The translations under genes and the position numbers were made by a program. Below are positions 28,516-38,885 of a stretch of 64,000 nucleotides of DNA, piece after piece; positions within the stretch are counted from its first letter, which is position 1, and each line of letters begins with the position of its first letter. This DNA is from Serratia sp. AKBS12 (GTDB lineage Bacteria; Pseudomonadota; Gammaproteobacteria; Enterobacterales; Enterobacteriaceae), in the NCBI RefSeq assembly GCF_024793895.1, contig NZ_JANUSB010000015.1:186001-250000 (forward strand). The letters are read 5' to 3'. The notes beneath the pieces were generated by a model. The model worked only from the letters and a program-made list of their open reading frames with translations, was not told the origin of the DNA and ran no database searches.

Positions 28516-28798
28516 ACGCCGTATCAAGATAACTGACCTTATTACGGGCAGGACGCGGCAATAAATAGCGTTTTGCCCACAAATTAATAACCAATAGGCA
28601 ATGTCGTTGCAGGATTTATTTTTATCATTATGCCATGTTGATGTTTTATAAATCAGCCTGTTTTTCGTTGTGATGTTTTTTGATAATTAGAACATTATTA
28701 ATTCATTTGCGTTGCAATAGGTTTGTTTATTAGCTTTTAACGTATCGGTGATGACCTGCCGGCGCTGTCCGGTGGGTAATAAAAACAGGAGGGGAGCG
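28516..28798. other. AT-rich intergenic region between chiR and chiW
   Basis: This 283-base gap is markedly richer in A and T than its surroundings (for example around 28600-28740). It likely carries the chiWXYZ promoter. No coding remnant is evident, and the chitinase gene chiB is not here. The chiW ribosome-binding site AGGAGGGGAG ends the region and is strong. Confidence 0.5.
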
Positions 28799-29125
28799 AT
28801 GTCCAGCTTAGAGCCAGACGGGGTTAGCTTACTCATTTTACACGTGTGCGAATATTTACAGCCGGCATTGAATGCCATATTGGCAGGCAGCATGGCGTTA
28901 TTACAGGGGGCTTATAAAAACGTGGCTATCCGCCGGCGTTTGCTAAACGCCGGGATGTGCGCATTGCTGGCATGGACGGTACGCGATGCATTGTCATTGA
29001 TGGGGTGGGAATTGCAATGGGCGAATATCGCCAGCGTATTAATCGGCTTTCTTGGTGCGGATTATATCAGTGGGTTAATTAAAAAACTGATTGGTAAGAA
29101 AACGGGGGTTAAAAATGTTAAGTGA
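28799..29125 (+). CDS. chiW: Lambda S-type holin ChiW (type 10 secretion)
   Basis: A 108-residue membrane protein with three transmembrane helices (about residues 12-33, 47-66 and 72-92) and a basic tail (KKLIGKKTG). The stretch GMCALLAWTVRDALSLMGWELQWANIASVLIGFLGADYISGLIKK tracks the lambda-family holin S (CAIIAWFIRDLL...AYITSVFIGYIG...IGSLIKR). In S. marcescens ChiW is the inner-membrane holin needed for chitinase release. The ATG at 28799 follows GGAGGGGAG; earlier starts have no such site. It overlaps chiX by 11 bases. No phage structural genes are near. Confidence 0.9.
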   Translation: MSSLEPDGVSLLILHVCEYLQPALNAILAGSMALLQGAYKNVAIRRRLLNAGMCALLAWTVRDALSLMGWELQWANIASVLIGFLGADYISGLIKKLIGKKTGVKNVK

Positions 29126-29516
29126 AGCGCAACCGACGCGGTTTTCCGCCCGTAGCGAACAGCGGCTGCAAGATGTCCATGCGGATCTGATTCGCGTTAT
29201 GCGATTGGCACTCAATTACTCGCTGGTACCGTTTGCCATTACCGAAGGACGGCGCAACATCGAGCGGCAGCGCGAGCTGGTACGCAGCGGTAAAAGCCAG
29301 ACGCTGAACAGCCGCCATCTGACCGGGCATGCGGTGGATGTGGTGGCAATGCCGGCGGGCGTGGTGTCGTGGGAGTGGGACTATTATGCGCAGATCGCCA
29401 TAGCGGTACGCCGCGCAGCGCGCGAATTGGGTGTCCAGGTCGAATGGGGCGGTGCCTGGCAATCGCTGAGGGACGGGCCGCATTTCCAGTTGGCGGCCAA
29501 GGATTATCCGGCATGA
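29115..29516 (+). CDS. chiX: M15-family peptidoglycan endopeptidase ChiX
   Basis: A 133-residue zinc peptidase of the M15 (VanY/T5 endolysin-like) type, expected to cut the L-Ala-D-Glu bond of peptidoglycan stem peptides. The zinc ligands are H68 and D75 in SRHLTGHAVDVVA and H123 in GPHFQL; EWGGAW contains the catalytic acid candidate. There is no signal peptide, as in phage endolysins that need a holin. In S. marcescens ChiX works with ChiW to release chitinases. It starts inside chiW and its stop overlaps the chiY start as ATGA. The name is unrelated to the ChiX small RNA. Confidence 0.9.
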   Translation: MLSEAQPTRFSARSEQRLQDVHADLIRVMRLALNYSLVPFAITEGRRNIERQRELVRSGKSQTLNSRHLTGHAVDVVAMPAGVVSWEWDYYAQIAIAVRRAARELGVQVEWGGAWQSLRDGPHFQLAAKDYPA

Positions 29517-29893
29517 GCGTCGGGTGGCAAAAACTGCTGCCGGGGGCGTTGTTGACCTTGTTGCTGGTGGCCGCAGGCCTGTGGGGATACGGCTCGTTGC
29601 AGTCGCACCGGCTGGCGCTGGCGCAGCAGCGGCTGGCCGACCAGCAGAAAACCGTAGCGCAGCAGGCGTTGCTTATCACCACGCTGCAAACCCAGGAGGC
29701 GCAGAATCGTGCGCTGATGGCGCGGTTGCAGCAACAGGAGCAGCAACTGCGCCAGCAAAGCGATAATCATCGGAGGAAATACCGTGAGGCAATTAAACAT
29801 GACGCCTGCGCTGGCCGCGCTATGCCTGACGCTGTGCTTGAGCTCCTGCGCCCAGCCAACGCCACCATCCCCGATGGTGCTGCTGCCCCCTGA
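29513..29893 (+). CDS. chiY: i-spanin-like inner-membrane protein ChiY
   Basis: A 126-residue protein with one N-terminal transmembrane helix (about residues 7-27), a long glutamine-rich coiled coil (about 30-90) in the periplasm, and the Rz/LysB-type end HDACAGRAMPDAVLELLRPAN. This is the layout of phage i-spanins, which link inner and outer membranes with an o-spanin. Its start overlaps the chiX stop. The gene for the partner ChiZ begins inside it in another frame, as in Rz/Rz1 pairs. Confidence 0.87.
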   Translation: MSVGWQKLLPGALLTLLLVAAGLWGYGSLQSHRLALAQQRLADQQKTVAQQALLITTLQTQEAQNRALMARLQQQEQQLRQQSDNHRRKYREAIKHDACAGRAMPDAVLELLRPANATIPDGAAAP

Positions 29894-30047
29894 AGCGGTG
29901 TTTACCCCTTGCGTACAACCGCAACTGTCGGGCGATACCTGGGGAGACGCCGTGGATTATACCCTGGCATTGCAGGTGGCGCTGCGGCTCTGCGCCGGCC
30001 GGGTGGCGGCGCTCAATCTGTGGCGCGCCGGATTGCCGGCACCATAA
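29784..30047 (+). CDS. chiZ: o-spanin-like outer-membrane lipoprotein ChiZ
   Basis: An 87-residue small lipoprotein. The signal peptide ends in the lipobox LSSC with the lipidated C22, followed by the proline-rich stretch AQPTPPSPMVLLPPEA typical of Rz1-like o-spanins. It starts with GTG at 29784, seven bases after GGAGG, inside chiY in the +1 frame, and overlaps chiY by 110 bases. Together ChiW-X-Y-Z form a complete holin-endopeptidase-spanin set without phage neighbours. Confidence 0.85.
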   Translation: MRQLNMTPALAALCLTLCLSSCAQPTPPSPMVLLPPEAVFTPCVQPQLSGDTWGDAVDYTLALQVALRLCAGRVAALNLWRAGLPAP

Positions 30048-30214
30048 CCACGGTTTTATTCTGTTTCGTCCTGTGTTACTTGTTTTTAGCGGTTAGAAGA
30101 GAATTTCGATCAAGGTTATGGCGCGCTTCAAAGTTTGTGACGATTCTCTCACTATACTGGTTTAGCCAAAAAGTCTTACCTCAACATAAAAGTAAAAAAG
30201 CAAAGGAACCCATA

Positions 30215-32494
30215 ATGGACGAACAGCTCAAACAGAGTGCTCTTGATTTTCATCAGTTTCCGGTCCCAGGGAAGATCCAGGTATCGCCAACCAAACCTCT
30301 GGCCACGCAGCGCGATCTGGCGCTGGCATATTCGCCGGGCGTCGCCGCACCCTGCCTGGAAATTGCGGCCGATCCGCTGGCAGCCTACAAGTACACCGCG
30401 CGTGGCAATCTGGTGGCGGTGATCTCCAACGGGACGGCGGTGCTGGGGCTGGGCAATATCGGCGCGCTGGCCGGCAAGCCGGTGATGGAAGGCAAGGGTG
30501 TGCTGTTCAAGAAGTTTTCCGGCATTGACGTGTTCGACATTGAGGTCGACGAGCTCGACCCTGACAAGCTGATCGACGTGATTGCCGCGCTGGAACCAAC
30601 CTTCGGCGGCATTAATCTGGAAGATATCAAAGCGCCGGAATGTTTTTATATCGAGAAGAAACTGCGCGAGCGCATGAAGATCCCGGTCTTCCATGACGAT
30701 CAGCACGGTACGGCAATCATTACCACTGCGGCGGTGCTTAACGGTTTGCGGGTAGTGAAGAAAAACATTTCCGACGTGCGGCTGGTGGTGTCCGGCGCCG
30801 GCGCCGCATCGATCGCCTGCCTCAACCTGCTGGTGGCGCTGGGCCTGCGTCAGCAGAACATTACGGTGTGCGACTCCAAGGGCGTGATTTACAAAGGTCG
30901 CGACGCCAAAATGGAAGAAACCAAAGCGGCATACGCGATTGACGACAACGGCCAGCGCACGTTGGCGGACGCCATCCCGAACGCTGACATTTTCCTTGGC
31001 TGTTCCGGGCCCGGCGTGCTGACGCAGGAGATGGTGAAGACCATGGCCAGGGATCCGCTGATCATGGCGCTGGCCAACCCGGAGCCGGAAATTCTGCCAC
31101 CGCTGGCCAAGGCGGTACGTCCGGACGCCATCATTTGTACCGGCCGTTCCGACTACCCTAACCAGGTCAATAACGTCTTGTGCTTCCCGTTCATCTTCCG
31201 CGGCGCGCTGGACGTGGGCGCGACGACCATCAACGAGGAAATGAAGCTGGCTTGCGTACACGCCATCGCCGATTTGGCGTTGGCTGAACAGAGCGACGTG
31301 GTGGCCTCGGCCTATGGCGATCAGGATCTGTCGTTCGGGCCGGAGTACATCATTCCCAAACCGTTCGATCCACGCCTGATCGTCAAGATTGCGCCGGCGG
31401 TGGCCAAGGCGGCGATGGAGTCCGGCGTGGCGATGCGGCCGATTGAGGACTTCGATGCCTACGTTGAGAAACTCAGCGAGTTCGTTTACAAAACCAACCT
31501 GTTCATGAAGCCGATTTTTTCGCAGGCGAAGAAAGAGGTGAAACGCGTGGTGCTGGCGGAGGGCGAAGAAGAACGCGTACTGCATGCCACCCAGGAGCTG
31601 ATTTCGCAAGGGTTGGCGTTCCCTATTCTGGTTGGGCGTCCAAGCGTGATCGAAATGCGTTTGAAGAAGCTGGGTCTGCAAATGATCCCGGGCAAGGATT
31701 TCGAAGTGGTAAACAACGAATCCGATCCGCGCTTCAAGGAATACTGGGGTGAGTACTACCAGATCATGAAACGCCGCGGCGTGTCGCAAGAGCAGGCGCG
31801 TCGCGCGGTGATCGGCAATCCGACGCTGATCGCCGCCATTATGCTGCATCGCGGTGAGGCTGACGCGATGATTTGCGGCACCATTGGCAGCTACCACGAA
31901 CATTATGATGTGGTGAAAAACGTGTTCGGCTTCCGCGAGGGTGCTCACGTTGCCGGCGCGATGAATGCCTTGCTGCTGCCAAGCGGCAACACCTTTATCG
32001 CCGATACCTACGTCAATGACGATCCTACGCCGGAACAGCTGGCGGAAATTACCCTGATGGCGGCAGAAACCGTACGTCGCTTCGGTATTGAACCGAAGGT
32101 GGCGCTGCTGTCGCACTCCAGTTTCGGCACCTCCGACTGCCCGGCGGCGCGTAAAATGCGTAAAACGCTGGAACTGGTCAACGCCATGGCACCGGAGCTG
32201 GAAATCGACGGCGAAATGCACGGCGATGCTGCGCTGGTGGAAAGCATTCGTCACGATCTGATGCCGGACAGCCCGTTAAAAGGGTCGGCCAACGTACTGA
32301 TCATGCCAAACATGGAAGCGGCGCGCATTAGCTATAACCTGCTACGAGTCTCTTCTTCTGAAGGGGTTACGGTGGGGCCGGTGCTGATGGGGGTGGCCAA
32401 GCCGGTGCACATCCTGACGCCGATCGCCTCGGTGCGCCGCATCGTCAATATGGTGGCGCTGGCGGTGGTCGAGGCGCAAACCACGCCATTGTGA
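30215..32494 (+). CDS. maeB: NADP-dependent malic enzyme MaeB
   Basis: A 759-residue hybrid enzyme, the exact E. coli length. The N-terminal malic domain (about 1-430) converts malate to pyruvate and CO2 with NADP; it has the metal site [15 protein letters not shown] and the dinucleotide motif [13 protein letters not shown]. The C-terminal part (about 430-759) is a phosphotransacetylase-like domain that in E. coli is regulatory. The ATG at 30215 has AAGGA seven bases upstream; the frame is open into the chiZ region but that part is not MaeB-like. A terminator follows. Confidence 0.96.
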   Translation: MDEQLKQSALDFHQFPVPGKIQVSPTKPLATQRDLALAYSPGVAAPCLEIAADPLAAYKYTARGNLVAVISNGTAVLGLGNIGALAGKPVMEGKGVLFKKFSGIDVFDIEVDELDPDKLIDVIAALEPTFGGINLEDIKAPECFYIEKKLRERMKIPVFHDDQHGTAIITTAAVLNGLRVVKKNISDVRLVVSGAGAASIACLNLLVALGLRQQNITVCDSKGVIYKGRDAKMEETKAAYAIDDNGQRTLADAIPNADIFLGCSGPGVLTQEMVKTMARDPLIMALANPEPEILPPLAKAVRPDAIICTGRSDYPNQVNNVLCFPFIFRGALDVGATTINEEMKLACVHAIADLALAEQSDVVASAYGDQDLSFGPEYIIPKPFDPRLIVKIAPAVAKAAMESGVAMRPIEDFDAYVEKLSEFVYKTNLFMKPIFSQAKKEVKRVVLAEGEEERVLHATQELISQGLAFPILVGRPSVIEMRLKKLGLQMIPGKDFEVVNNESDPRFKEYWGEYYQIMKRRGVSQEQARRAVIGNPTLIAAIMLHRGEADAMICGTIGSYHEHYDVVKNVFGFREGAHVAGAMNALLLPSGNTFIADTYVNDDPTPEQLAEITLMAAETVRRFGIEPKVALLSHSSFGTSDCPAARKMRKTLELVNAMAPELEIDGEMHGDAALVESIRHDLMPDSPLKGSANVLIMPNMEAARISYNLLRVSSSEGVTVGPVLMGVAKPVHILTPIASVRRIVNMVALAVVEAQTTPL

Positions 32495-32516
32495 TGGCAC
32501 AATGGTGAGATAACCA

Positions 32517-32548
32517 CGGGGCGAACGGCGATTCGCCCCGTTTTTTTT
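32517..32548 (+). terminator. Intrinsic terminator of maeB
   Basis: CGGGGCGAA and TTCGCCCCG form a 9-bp stem around a six-base loop, followed by eight T. It overlaps the stop of mmuM on the other strand by two bases. Confidence 0.92.
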
Positions 32549-33488
32549 AGCGCGCGGTCAGGCGTGCGGCAATCGCCCGGATATCTTGGGGGGTAGTACG
32601 ACAACAGCCGCCGATCAGGCGTGCGCCGATCTGCTGCCAGTCGCCTGCCTGTTCGCTCAGGCTGCCGTGCTCGCCGCCACAGGCGTGCCAGGTTTTGCTC
32701 ACCGCGTCGTAGTGTTCGCCGGAGTTCGGATAGACCAGCAGCGGAAGCGAGGTCAAGGTCGCCAGCGTCTGCAGCGCAGGCGTGACGTTTTCCAGCGCGA
32801 TGCAGTTGACGCCGAGTGCCAGTACCTGCGGGTTGTGCTTTAGCAGGGAGATAACCTCGGTCAGCGGGGTACCGTCGCTGAGGTGATGGCTGTCGCGCAG
32901 CGTAAAGGAGAACCAGGCGCCGAGCGACGGGAAGTCGCGCAGCAGCGTCAGTAGTGCTTGCAGTTCATCGAACGACGGCAGCGTTTCGCACGCCAGCAGA
33001 TCGACGCCGGCCTGAGCCAGCGCGGCAATGCGCGGCCGGTGGAAGGCAATCATCTCTGCCGGTGGCAACCTGTAGTCACCGCGGTATTCCGATCCGTCGG
33101 CAAGAAACGCGCCGTACGGCCCCACCGAACCGGCAATCAGCAATGGCTTGGCCTGTGGCTGCTGCGCCAGATAATCGCGGCGCGCCTGTTGCGCCAACCG
33201 CACGCTTTTGGCAATCAGCGCCAATGATTGTTGTTCATCCAGCCCTCGGCGTAAAAACCCCTGCGGTGTAGCCTGATAGCTGGCGGTAATGGCGCACTGC
33301 GCGCCGGCGTTGAAATAATCCAGATGGACCTGGTAAATCAGATCGGGATTTTCGATCAGCACCTTGGCAGACCACAGCGGATCGCTGAGATCGCAGCCGC
33401 GGGTTTCCAGTTCGGTTGCCAGCGCACCGTCTAAAATCAGTGAGCGGCCATCGGCCAGCAGTGGGGCGAGCGGGTTGTTAACCGACAT
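32547..33488 (-). CDS. mmuM: Homocysteine S-methyltransferase MmuM
   Basis: A 313-residue zinc enzyme that makes methionine from homocysteine and S-methylmethionine. The zinc cysteines are in [10 protein letters not shown] and [23 protein letters not shown] is the family N-terminal motif. The ATG at 33488 has AGGAG six bases upstream. It starts 11 bases inside the mmuP end, and mmuP supplies its substrate; the two form an operon, as in E. coli. Confidence 0.93.
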   Translation of the reverse strand: MSVNNPLAPLLADGRSLILDGALATELETRGCDLSDPLWSAKVLIENPDLIYQVHLDYFNAGAQCAITASYQATPQGFLRRGLDEQQSLALIAKSVRLAQQARRDYLAQQPQAKPLLIAGSVGPYGAFLADGSEYRGDYRLPPAEMIAFHRPRIAALAQAGVDLLACETLPSFDELQALLTLLRDFPSLGAWFSFTLRDSHHLSDGTPLTEVISLLKHNPQVLALGVNCIALENVTPALQTLATLTSLPLLVYPNSGEHYDAVSKTWHACGGEHGSLSEQAGDWQQIGARLIGGCCRTTPQDIRAIAARLTAR

Positions 33489-34899
33489 GTTCTTCTCCTG
33501 CATTCAGTAATGTTTTTTCCCCGGCGGCGCGGCGGGTCAGATAATACCCGCCGTAGCACACGGCGACAAACGGCAAGCCGCAATACAGTGCGATACGCTG
33601 CTCGGGGTCAAAAGCCAAACCGATGCAGGCCAGCAGACACAGGGTAAAGCCGGCGATTGGCGTTAGCGGATAGCCGGGAGCGCGATATTTCAGCCCGGAA
33701 AGCGGTTTGCCGCTGCGTAAATACTCACGGCGGAAAGCGTAGTGCGCGGCGCAGATGCTCAGCCAGACGGCGACCACCGCAAAGCCGGAAATGGCCGACA
33801 GGGCAACGAATACCGTGTCCGGCGCGATCACGCTGGTCAGCAACGCCAGCACGCCGCCGAGCATGCTGAAGGTCAGGGCGTTGAATGGAATGCCGCGCCG
33901 GTTGACGCGTGAAAAATAGGCCGGCAGGGTGCGTTGATTGGCCAACGACCACAGCATGCGGCCAGAGGCGTACAGGCCGGAGTTGGCGGCAGACAGGATG
34001 GCGGTCAGGATAACGAAGTTGAAAATATCGGCGGCGTAAGGCACGCCAATGCGTTCAAACACCAGCACGAACGGGCTCTTTGCCACGCCGGCCTGTTCCA
34101 TCGGTAACAGCGCCGCCAGCACAAATACCGTGCCGATAAAGAACACCATCAGGCGGATTACCGTGGTGCGGATTGCCCATGGCACCACTTTTTCCGGATT
34201 TTCGGTTTCGCCAGCGGCAATGCCGATAAGTTCGGTACCGGAAAAGGCAAAGTTGACGGCCACCATGGTCATCAGGATCGGTAGCGTACCGTTGGGTAAC
34301 CAGCCTGAGGCGGTCAGATTATGCAGGAAAGGCGCCGGAGTACCGTCCTTCATCGGGATGATGCCGAACAGCGCCGCACCTCCAAGCACGATGAATGCCA
34401 AAATAGTGATCACCTTGATCAGCGAAAACCAGAATTCACTCTCGGCAAAGAAGCGGGTTGTCACCACGTTCAGCAAGAAGATGGCAATACAGAATACCAG
34501 GCACCACAGCCACACCGGCGACTGCGGGAACCAATACTGCATGCAGAAGCCGGCGGCGGTCAGGCTGGAGCCGAGTGCTACCGTCCAGGTCAGCCAATAC
34601 AGCCACGCCACGGTGTAGCCGGTGCCCGGGCCCAGATAGCGGGAGGCATAAACGTGGAACGCGCCGGTTTCCGGCATGGCAACGGAGAGCTCACCGAGGC
34701 ACAGCATGACCAGATAAACTACCAACGCGCCGATCATATAGGCCAATAGCGTGCCGAGCGCACCGGTGGTGGAAATGATATAGCCGGTGTTGAAAAACAG
34801 CCCGGTGCCGATCACGCCGCCCAGCGACAGCATCACCAGATGCCGGGCTTTCATGGTGCGTTTGAACTGCCCTTCAGCAGGCGTAGGTGATTGCTTCAT
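33478..34899 (-). CDS. mmuP: S-methylmethionine permease MmuP
   Basis: A 473-residue APC-superfamily amino-acid transporter with 12 predicted membrane helices. The first helix has the family motif [21 protein letters not shown], and [25 protein letters not shown] is the conserved TM6 region. The coupled mmuM gene and an upstream MetJ-box array identify the cargo as S-methylmethionine rather than another amino acid. It is divergent from the ChaN-like lipoprotein gene. Confidence 0.92.
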   Translation of the reverse strand: MKQSPTPAEGQFKRTMKARHLVMLSLGGVIGTGLFFNTGYIISTTGALGTLLAYMIGALVVYLVMLCLGELSVAMPETGAFHVYASRYLGPGTGYTVAWLYWLTWTVALGSSLTAAGFCMQYWFPQSPVWLWCLVFCIAIFLLNVVTTRFFAESEFWFSLIKVITILAFIVLGGAALFGIIPMKDGTPAPFLHNLTASGWLPNGTLPILMTMVAVNFAFSGTELIGIAAGETENPEKVVPWAIRTTVIRLMVFFIGTVFVLAALLPMEQAGVAKSPFVLVFERIGVPYAADIFNFVILTAILSAANSGLYASGRMLWSLANQRTLPAYFSRVNRRGIPFNALTFSMLGGVLALLTSVIAPDTVFVALSAISGFAVVAVWLSICAAHYAFRREYLRSGKPLSGLKYRAPGYPLTPIAGFTLCLLACIGLAFDPEQRIALYCGLPFVAVCYGGYYLTRRAAGEKTLLNAGEEHVG

Positions 34900-34904
34900 A
34901 TTGT

Positions 34905-34936
34905 ATCCGTATAGACGTCTAAGCAGCTAAATGGCT
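34905..34936 (-). promoter_or_regulatory. MetJ operator array upstream of mmuPM
   Basis: Four tandem 8-base met boxes lie 6-37 bases before the mmuP start. The central one, AGACGTCT at 34913-34920, is a perfect consensus; the flanking boxes match 5/8, 4/8 and 5/8. MetJ binds such tandem boxes with S-adenosylmethionine, so mmuPM should be repressed when methionine is plentiful. Confidence 0.85.
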
Positions 34937-34997
34937 AATCGTTATACCCGCTCTGCGTAATGAAATCAATGCATAGTACATCGCCAGGGGCGGTTTG

Positions 34998-35028
34998 TTG
35001 TTTGTAAATGATAATTGTTATCTATAAT
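34998..35028 (+). promoter_or_regulatory. Fur-box promoter of the ChaN-like gene
   Basis: GTAAATGATAATTGTTATC (35004-35022) matches 15 of 19 positions of the Fur consensus. A perfect -10 TATAAT follows at 35023-35028, and TTGTTT at 34998-35003 could be the -35, so the Fur box fills the promoter spacer. Iron repression of the gene that follows is strongly suggested. Confidence 0.85.
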
Positions 35029-35057
35029 GGCCGGACGTTTTGTAAAAAGGTGACAAG

Positions 35058-35906
35058 ATGAAATTGTGGGTTTTTGTTGTGGCGCTGATGCTGGCGGCCT
35101 GTAGTCATTCACCGGCGAACTCGCCTGCCAATCAGGTTGATGCAGCGGCGCTGCCGGGAAAAATAACCGATTTACACACCGGCCAGAGCTTGACGCCGGC
35201 GCAGCTGCTGGACCGGCTGGCGGCGGCACCGCGATTGATCGTCGGCGAGAAGCATGATAACCCCGATCATCATCGCGTTGAGCTGTGGCTGCTACAACGC
35301 CTGCCGCAGCAGCGGCCGCAGGGCAGCCTGCTGTTGGAGATGATCAATCCCGACCAGCAGGCGCGGGTCGATGCGCTACAGCAGCAATGGCGAGCCGGTG
35401 CAACGACGAAGTACAACGACTTGCCGGCTCGGCTGGGCTGGCAGGCCGGCTGGCCGTGGTCACAGTATGGCGCGTTGGTAACCGCCGCGTTGGCGGCGCC
35501 GTATCCGCTGATGTCAGCCAATCTGGATCGTAGTGAAATCAAGGCGTTTTATCAGCATCCTCAACTGCCGCCAGGGGTGGTTTCAACGTCGGCGGCAGTG
35601 CGCCAGGCGCTGGCGACAACCATTGAGCAGGCACATGGTGGCAAGCTTGACGCGCCGCAGTTGCAGGCGATGGTCGCCATCCAGCAGCAGCGCGATCGGC
35701 GGATGGCGCAACGGCTGTTGGCGGCGCCCACCCCAAGCCTGCTGATTGCCGGCGCCTATCATGCCTCAAAAGTGGTGGGGGTACCGTTGCACATTGAAGA
35801 TATGCAGCCGGCGGTGAGGCCGGCGGTATTGATGCTGGTAGAGCCGGGCGCGGAGGTGAGCAAGGCCCATGCGGATTACCAGTGGGTGTTACCGGCGGCG
35901 CATTAG
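35058..35906 (+). CDS. ChaN-family iron-regulated lipoprotein
   Basis: A 282-residue predicted lipoprotein: the signal [20 protein letters not shown] has the lipobox LAAC with C15. The body has the ChaN/DUF399 features [20 protein letters not shown] near the start, [11 protein letters not shown], and the repeated [10 protein letters not shown]...[17 protein letters not shown] segment. ChaN of Campylobacter binds heme, and relatives often accompany heme or iron uptake. The Fur box in its promoter supports an iron role. Its stop overlaps yaiI, on the other strand, by four bases. Confidence 0.82.
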   Translation: MKLWVFVVALMLAACSHSPANSPANQVDAAALPGKITDLHTGQSLTPAQLLDRLAAAPRLIVGEKHDNPDHHRVELWLLQRLPQQRPQGSLLLEMINPDQQARVDALQQQWRAGATTKYNDLPARLGWQAGWPWSQYGALVTAALAAPYPLMSANLDRSEIKAFYQHPQLPPGVVSTSAAVRQALATTIEQAHGGKLDAPQLQAMVAIQQQRDRRMAQRLLAAPTPSLLIAGAYHASKVVGVPLHIEDMQPAVRPAVLMLVEPGAEVSKAHADYQWVLPAAH

Positions 35907-36352
35907 CGTCTGGCCTGAACCAGCCATTTATCCAGTTCGTTGGCGAACAGCTGGCGATCGCGCTGGCTCAGGGCATTCGGGCCGCCGGTCTGTATGCCGC
36001 TGGCGCGCAGGGTATCCATAAAGTCGCGCATGTTAAGCCGTTCGCGGATGGTGTCTGGCGTATAGCGTTCACCGCGTGGATTCAGCGCCACCGCGCCTTT
36101 TTCCACCACTTCGGCCGCCAGCGGGATATCGGCGGTGATCACCAGATCGCCGGCGGCGCAACGGCGGACGATTTCGTTGTCCGCCACGTCAAAACCGGCG
36201 GCTACCTGCAACGTGCGCAGGTATTTTGACGGCGGCGTGCGCAGCGGCTGGTTGGCCACCAGCGTGACCAGCGTGGCGGTACGATCGGCTGCACGGAACA
36301 GCACTTCCTTGATCACGTTCGGACAGGCGTCCGCATCGACCCAGATCTGCAT
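35903..36352 (-). CDS. yaiI: UPF0178/YaiI-family protein
   Basis: A 149-residue cytoplasmic protein of the YaiI/YqxD family ([22 protein letters not shown]). Conserved acidic residues in [27 protein letters not shown] and the [13 protein letters not shown] block suggest a PIN-like/NYN nuclease fold, but function is not established. It starts three bases after the hemF stop and is likely co-transcribed with hemF. Confidence 0.9.
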   Translation of the reverse strand: MQIWVDADACPNVIKEVLFRAADRTATLVTLVANQPLRTPPSKYLRTLQVAAGFDVADNEIVRRCAAGDLVITADIPLAAEVVEKGAVALNPRGERYTPDTIRERLNMRDFMDTLRASGIQTGGPNALSQRDRQLFANELDKWLVQARR

Positions 36353-36354
36353 GA

Positions 36355-37281
<927 letters not shown>

Positions 37282-37346
37282 TCACAGCCTTATACCAATT
37301 CCGATAAGCCGCCAAGTATACCCGCAATTCGCCGCGCTGGCAGCGC

Positions 37347-38240
37347 TTAGCGCGGTTTACGCCGGTGGGTGTCGTAATAATCGAAGAAATTGACGATGCC
37401 ATCGGCAATGGCGCGGGCGATTTTTTCACGGAATGCGTGGGTGCCTAGCAGGCGCTCTTCCTCAGGGTTGGTGATGAAGGAGGTTTCCACCAGAATCGAC
37501 GGTATCGATGGCGATTTCAAAACTGCAAATGCCGCCTGCTCGGTGCCTGGGCTGTGTAAATGATGCACCGGGCGAATCTGCCCCAGTACATGGCGGCCAA
37601 GCGTCAGGCTGTTATTGATGGTATCGGTCTGCACCAGATCAAACAGCACCTGTTGTAGATAATTGTCCTGCTGCCGATACTTGCTGCCGGCGACCTCATC
37701 GGCGGCGTTTTCGCGTTTCGACAGGTAGCGGGCCATAGCGCTGCTGGCGCCGCGGTTGGACAGCGCAAACACCGAGGCACCGCTGGCGCTGGGGCTGGTG
37801 AAGCCGTCGGCATGGATGGAAACGAACAGATCGGCCTGATGCTGATGGGCAATTTCCACCCGTTGGTACAGCGGAATAAATTCATCCTCTTCCCGCGTCA
37901 GACGCGCGTCGAGCTGGCGATGTTGCCGCAGGAAACGGCGTACATGATTGGCGATCTCCAGCACCACGTGTTTTTCCTGCGAACCCTCGTGGCCCACCGC
38001 GCCGGAGTCAATGCCGCCGTGGCCGGGGTCGATCATCACCAGCCGTTTACTGCCGGGCGCTTTGGCCGCCGTCTTGCCGCGCGCGCTGTGCCGCAACGTA
38101 GCGGGGGGCTCAGCGGCTTGGCTGGCGCTGGATTTAGCACCCACCAGCGCCAGGGCCAGACTGGAAAGCAACAGCTGGCGGCGGGTGGTGGAAACGGCTA
38201 ACGGTTTAAAATGCCGAAAGGAATTTACACTATTTTTCAT
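37347..38240 (-). CDS. amiA: N-acetylmuramoyl-L-alanine amidase AmiA
   Basis: A 297-residue periplasmic zinc amidase (Amidase_3) that cleaves peptide stems from glycan during cell separation. It has a twin-arginine signal (STTRRQLLLSSLALALVG, about residues 17-34). Catalytic blocks are VMIDPGHGGIDSGAVG, LFVSIHADGF and ILVETSFITNPEEE, with the zinc histidines and glutamate in place. The segment between (about residues 160-210) is the expected regulatory helix. It is divergent from ypeA. Confidence 0.93.
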   Translation of the reverse strand: MKNSVNSFRHFKPLAVSTTRRQLLLSSLALALVGAKSSASQAAEPPATLRHSARGKTAAKAPGSKRLVMIDPGHGGIDSGAVGHEGSQEKHVVLEIANHVRRFLRQHRQLDARLTREEDEFIPLYQRVEIAHQHQADLFVSIHADGFTSPSASGASVFALSNRGASSAMARYLSKRENAADEVAGSKYRQQDNYLQQVLFDLVQTDTINNSLTLGRHVLGQIRPVHHLHSPGTEQAAFAVLKSPSIPSILVETSFITNPEEERLLGTHAFREKIARAIADGIVNFFDYYDTHRRKPR

Positions 38241-38421
38241 GACGTTGCGCTCCGCCGCAAAGATGATTTTGCAACGTTATATCGTATTAAACTTCATTTA
38301 TCGACTTGATAACTATTTCCATTTATTAACATTGTTACCGCGAATTATCAGTTTGATATTGCGTAAGTGAATAATCACGCGATAATCAGATAAACATCTT
38401 AATTAACAGCGGCGAACAACG

Positions 38422-38847
38422 ATGGAAATTCGCGTATTTCGACAAGACGACTTTGAAGAAGTCATCACCCTCTGGGAGCGGTGTGATTTGCTGCGGCCAT
38501 GGAACGATCCGGAGATGGATATCGAGCGCAAGCTGCATCATGACGCCGACCTGTTTTTGGTGGCAGAAGTGGGCGGTGAGGTGGTGGGATCGGTAATGGG
38601 GGGATATGACGGCCATCGTGGTTCGGCCTATTACCTCGGCGTGCATCCCGACTACCGTGGACGCGGCATTGCCAATGCGCTGATCAGCCGACTGGAAAAA
38701 AAACTGATGGCGCGCGGTTGCCCAAAGATTCAACTGATGGTGCGTGAAGATAACGATACCGTGATCGAAATGTACGAAAAACTGGGCTATGAGATCCAGG
38801 GCATTACCAGCCTGGGTAAACGGCTGATTGAAGATCAGGAATATTGA
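38422..38847 (+). CDS. ypeA: GNAT-family acetyltransferase YpeA
   Basis: A 141-residue GNAT protein nearly the same as E. coli Ype[38 protein letters not shown], the acetyl-CoA site [26 protein letters not shown], and the C-terminal [10 protein letters not shown]. Its natural substrate is not known. It is divergent from amiA and converges on the OB-fold gene. Confidence 0.92.
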   Translation: MEIRVFRQDDFEEVITLWERCDLLRPWNDPEMDIERKLHHDADLFLVAEVGGEVVGSVMGGYDGHRGSAYYLGVHPDYRGRGIANALISRLEKKLMARGCPKIQLMVREDNDTVIEMYEKLGYEIQGITSLGKRLIEDQEY

Positions 38848-38885
38848 AGGGGAGCGGGCGGATTATCTACCGCCCGCGGCAACGA

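Noticed and set aside
28799-30047. A resident prophage lysis module
   Set aside because: No integrase, head, tail, replication or repressor gene is near; flanks are chiR and maeB. The genes fit the chromosomal chiWXYZ set.
29909-30214. An N-terminal extension of maeB into chiZ
   Set aside because: The stretch is not MaeB-like, lacks a ribosome-binding site, and the start at 30215 gives the exact family length.
30176-32254. A 692-codon open frame antisense to maeB
   Set aside because: Same reason: it mirrors maeB third-position bias and has no domain signature.
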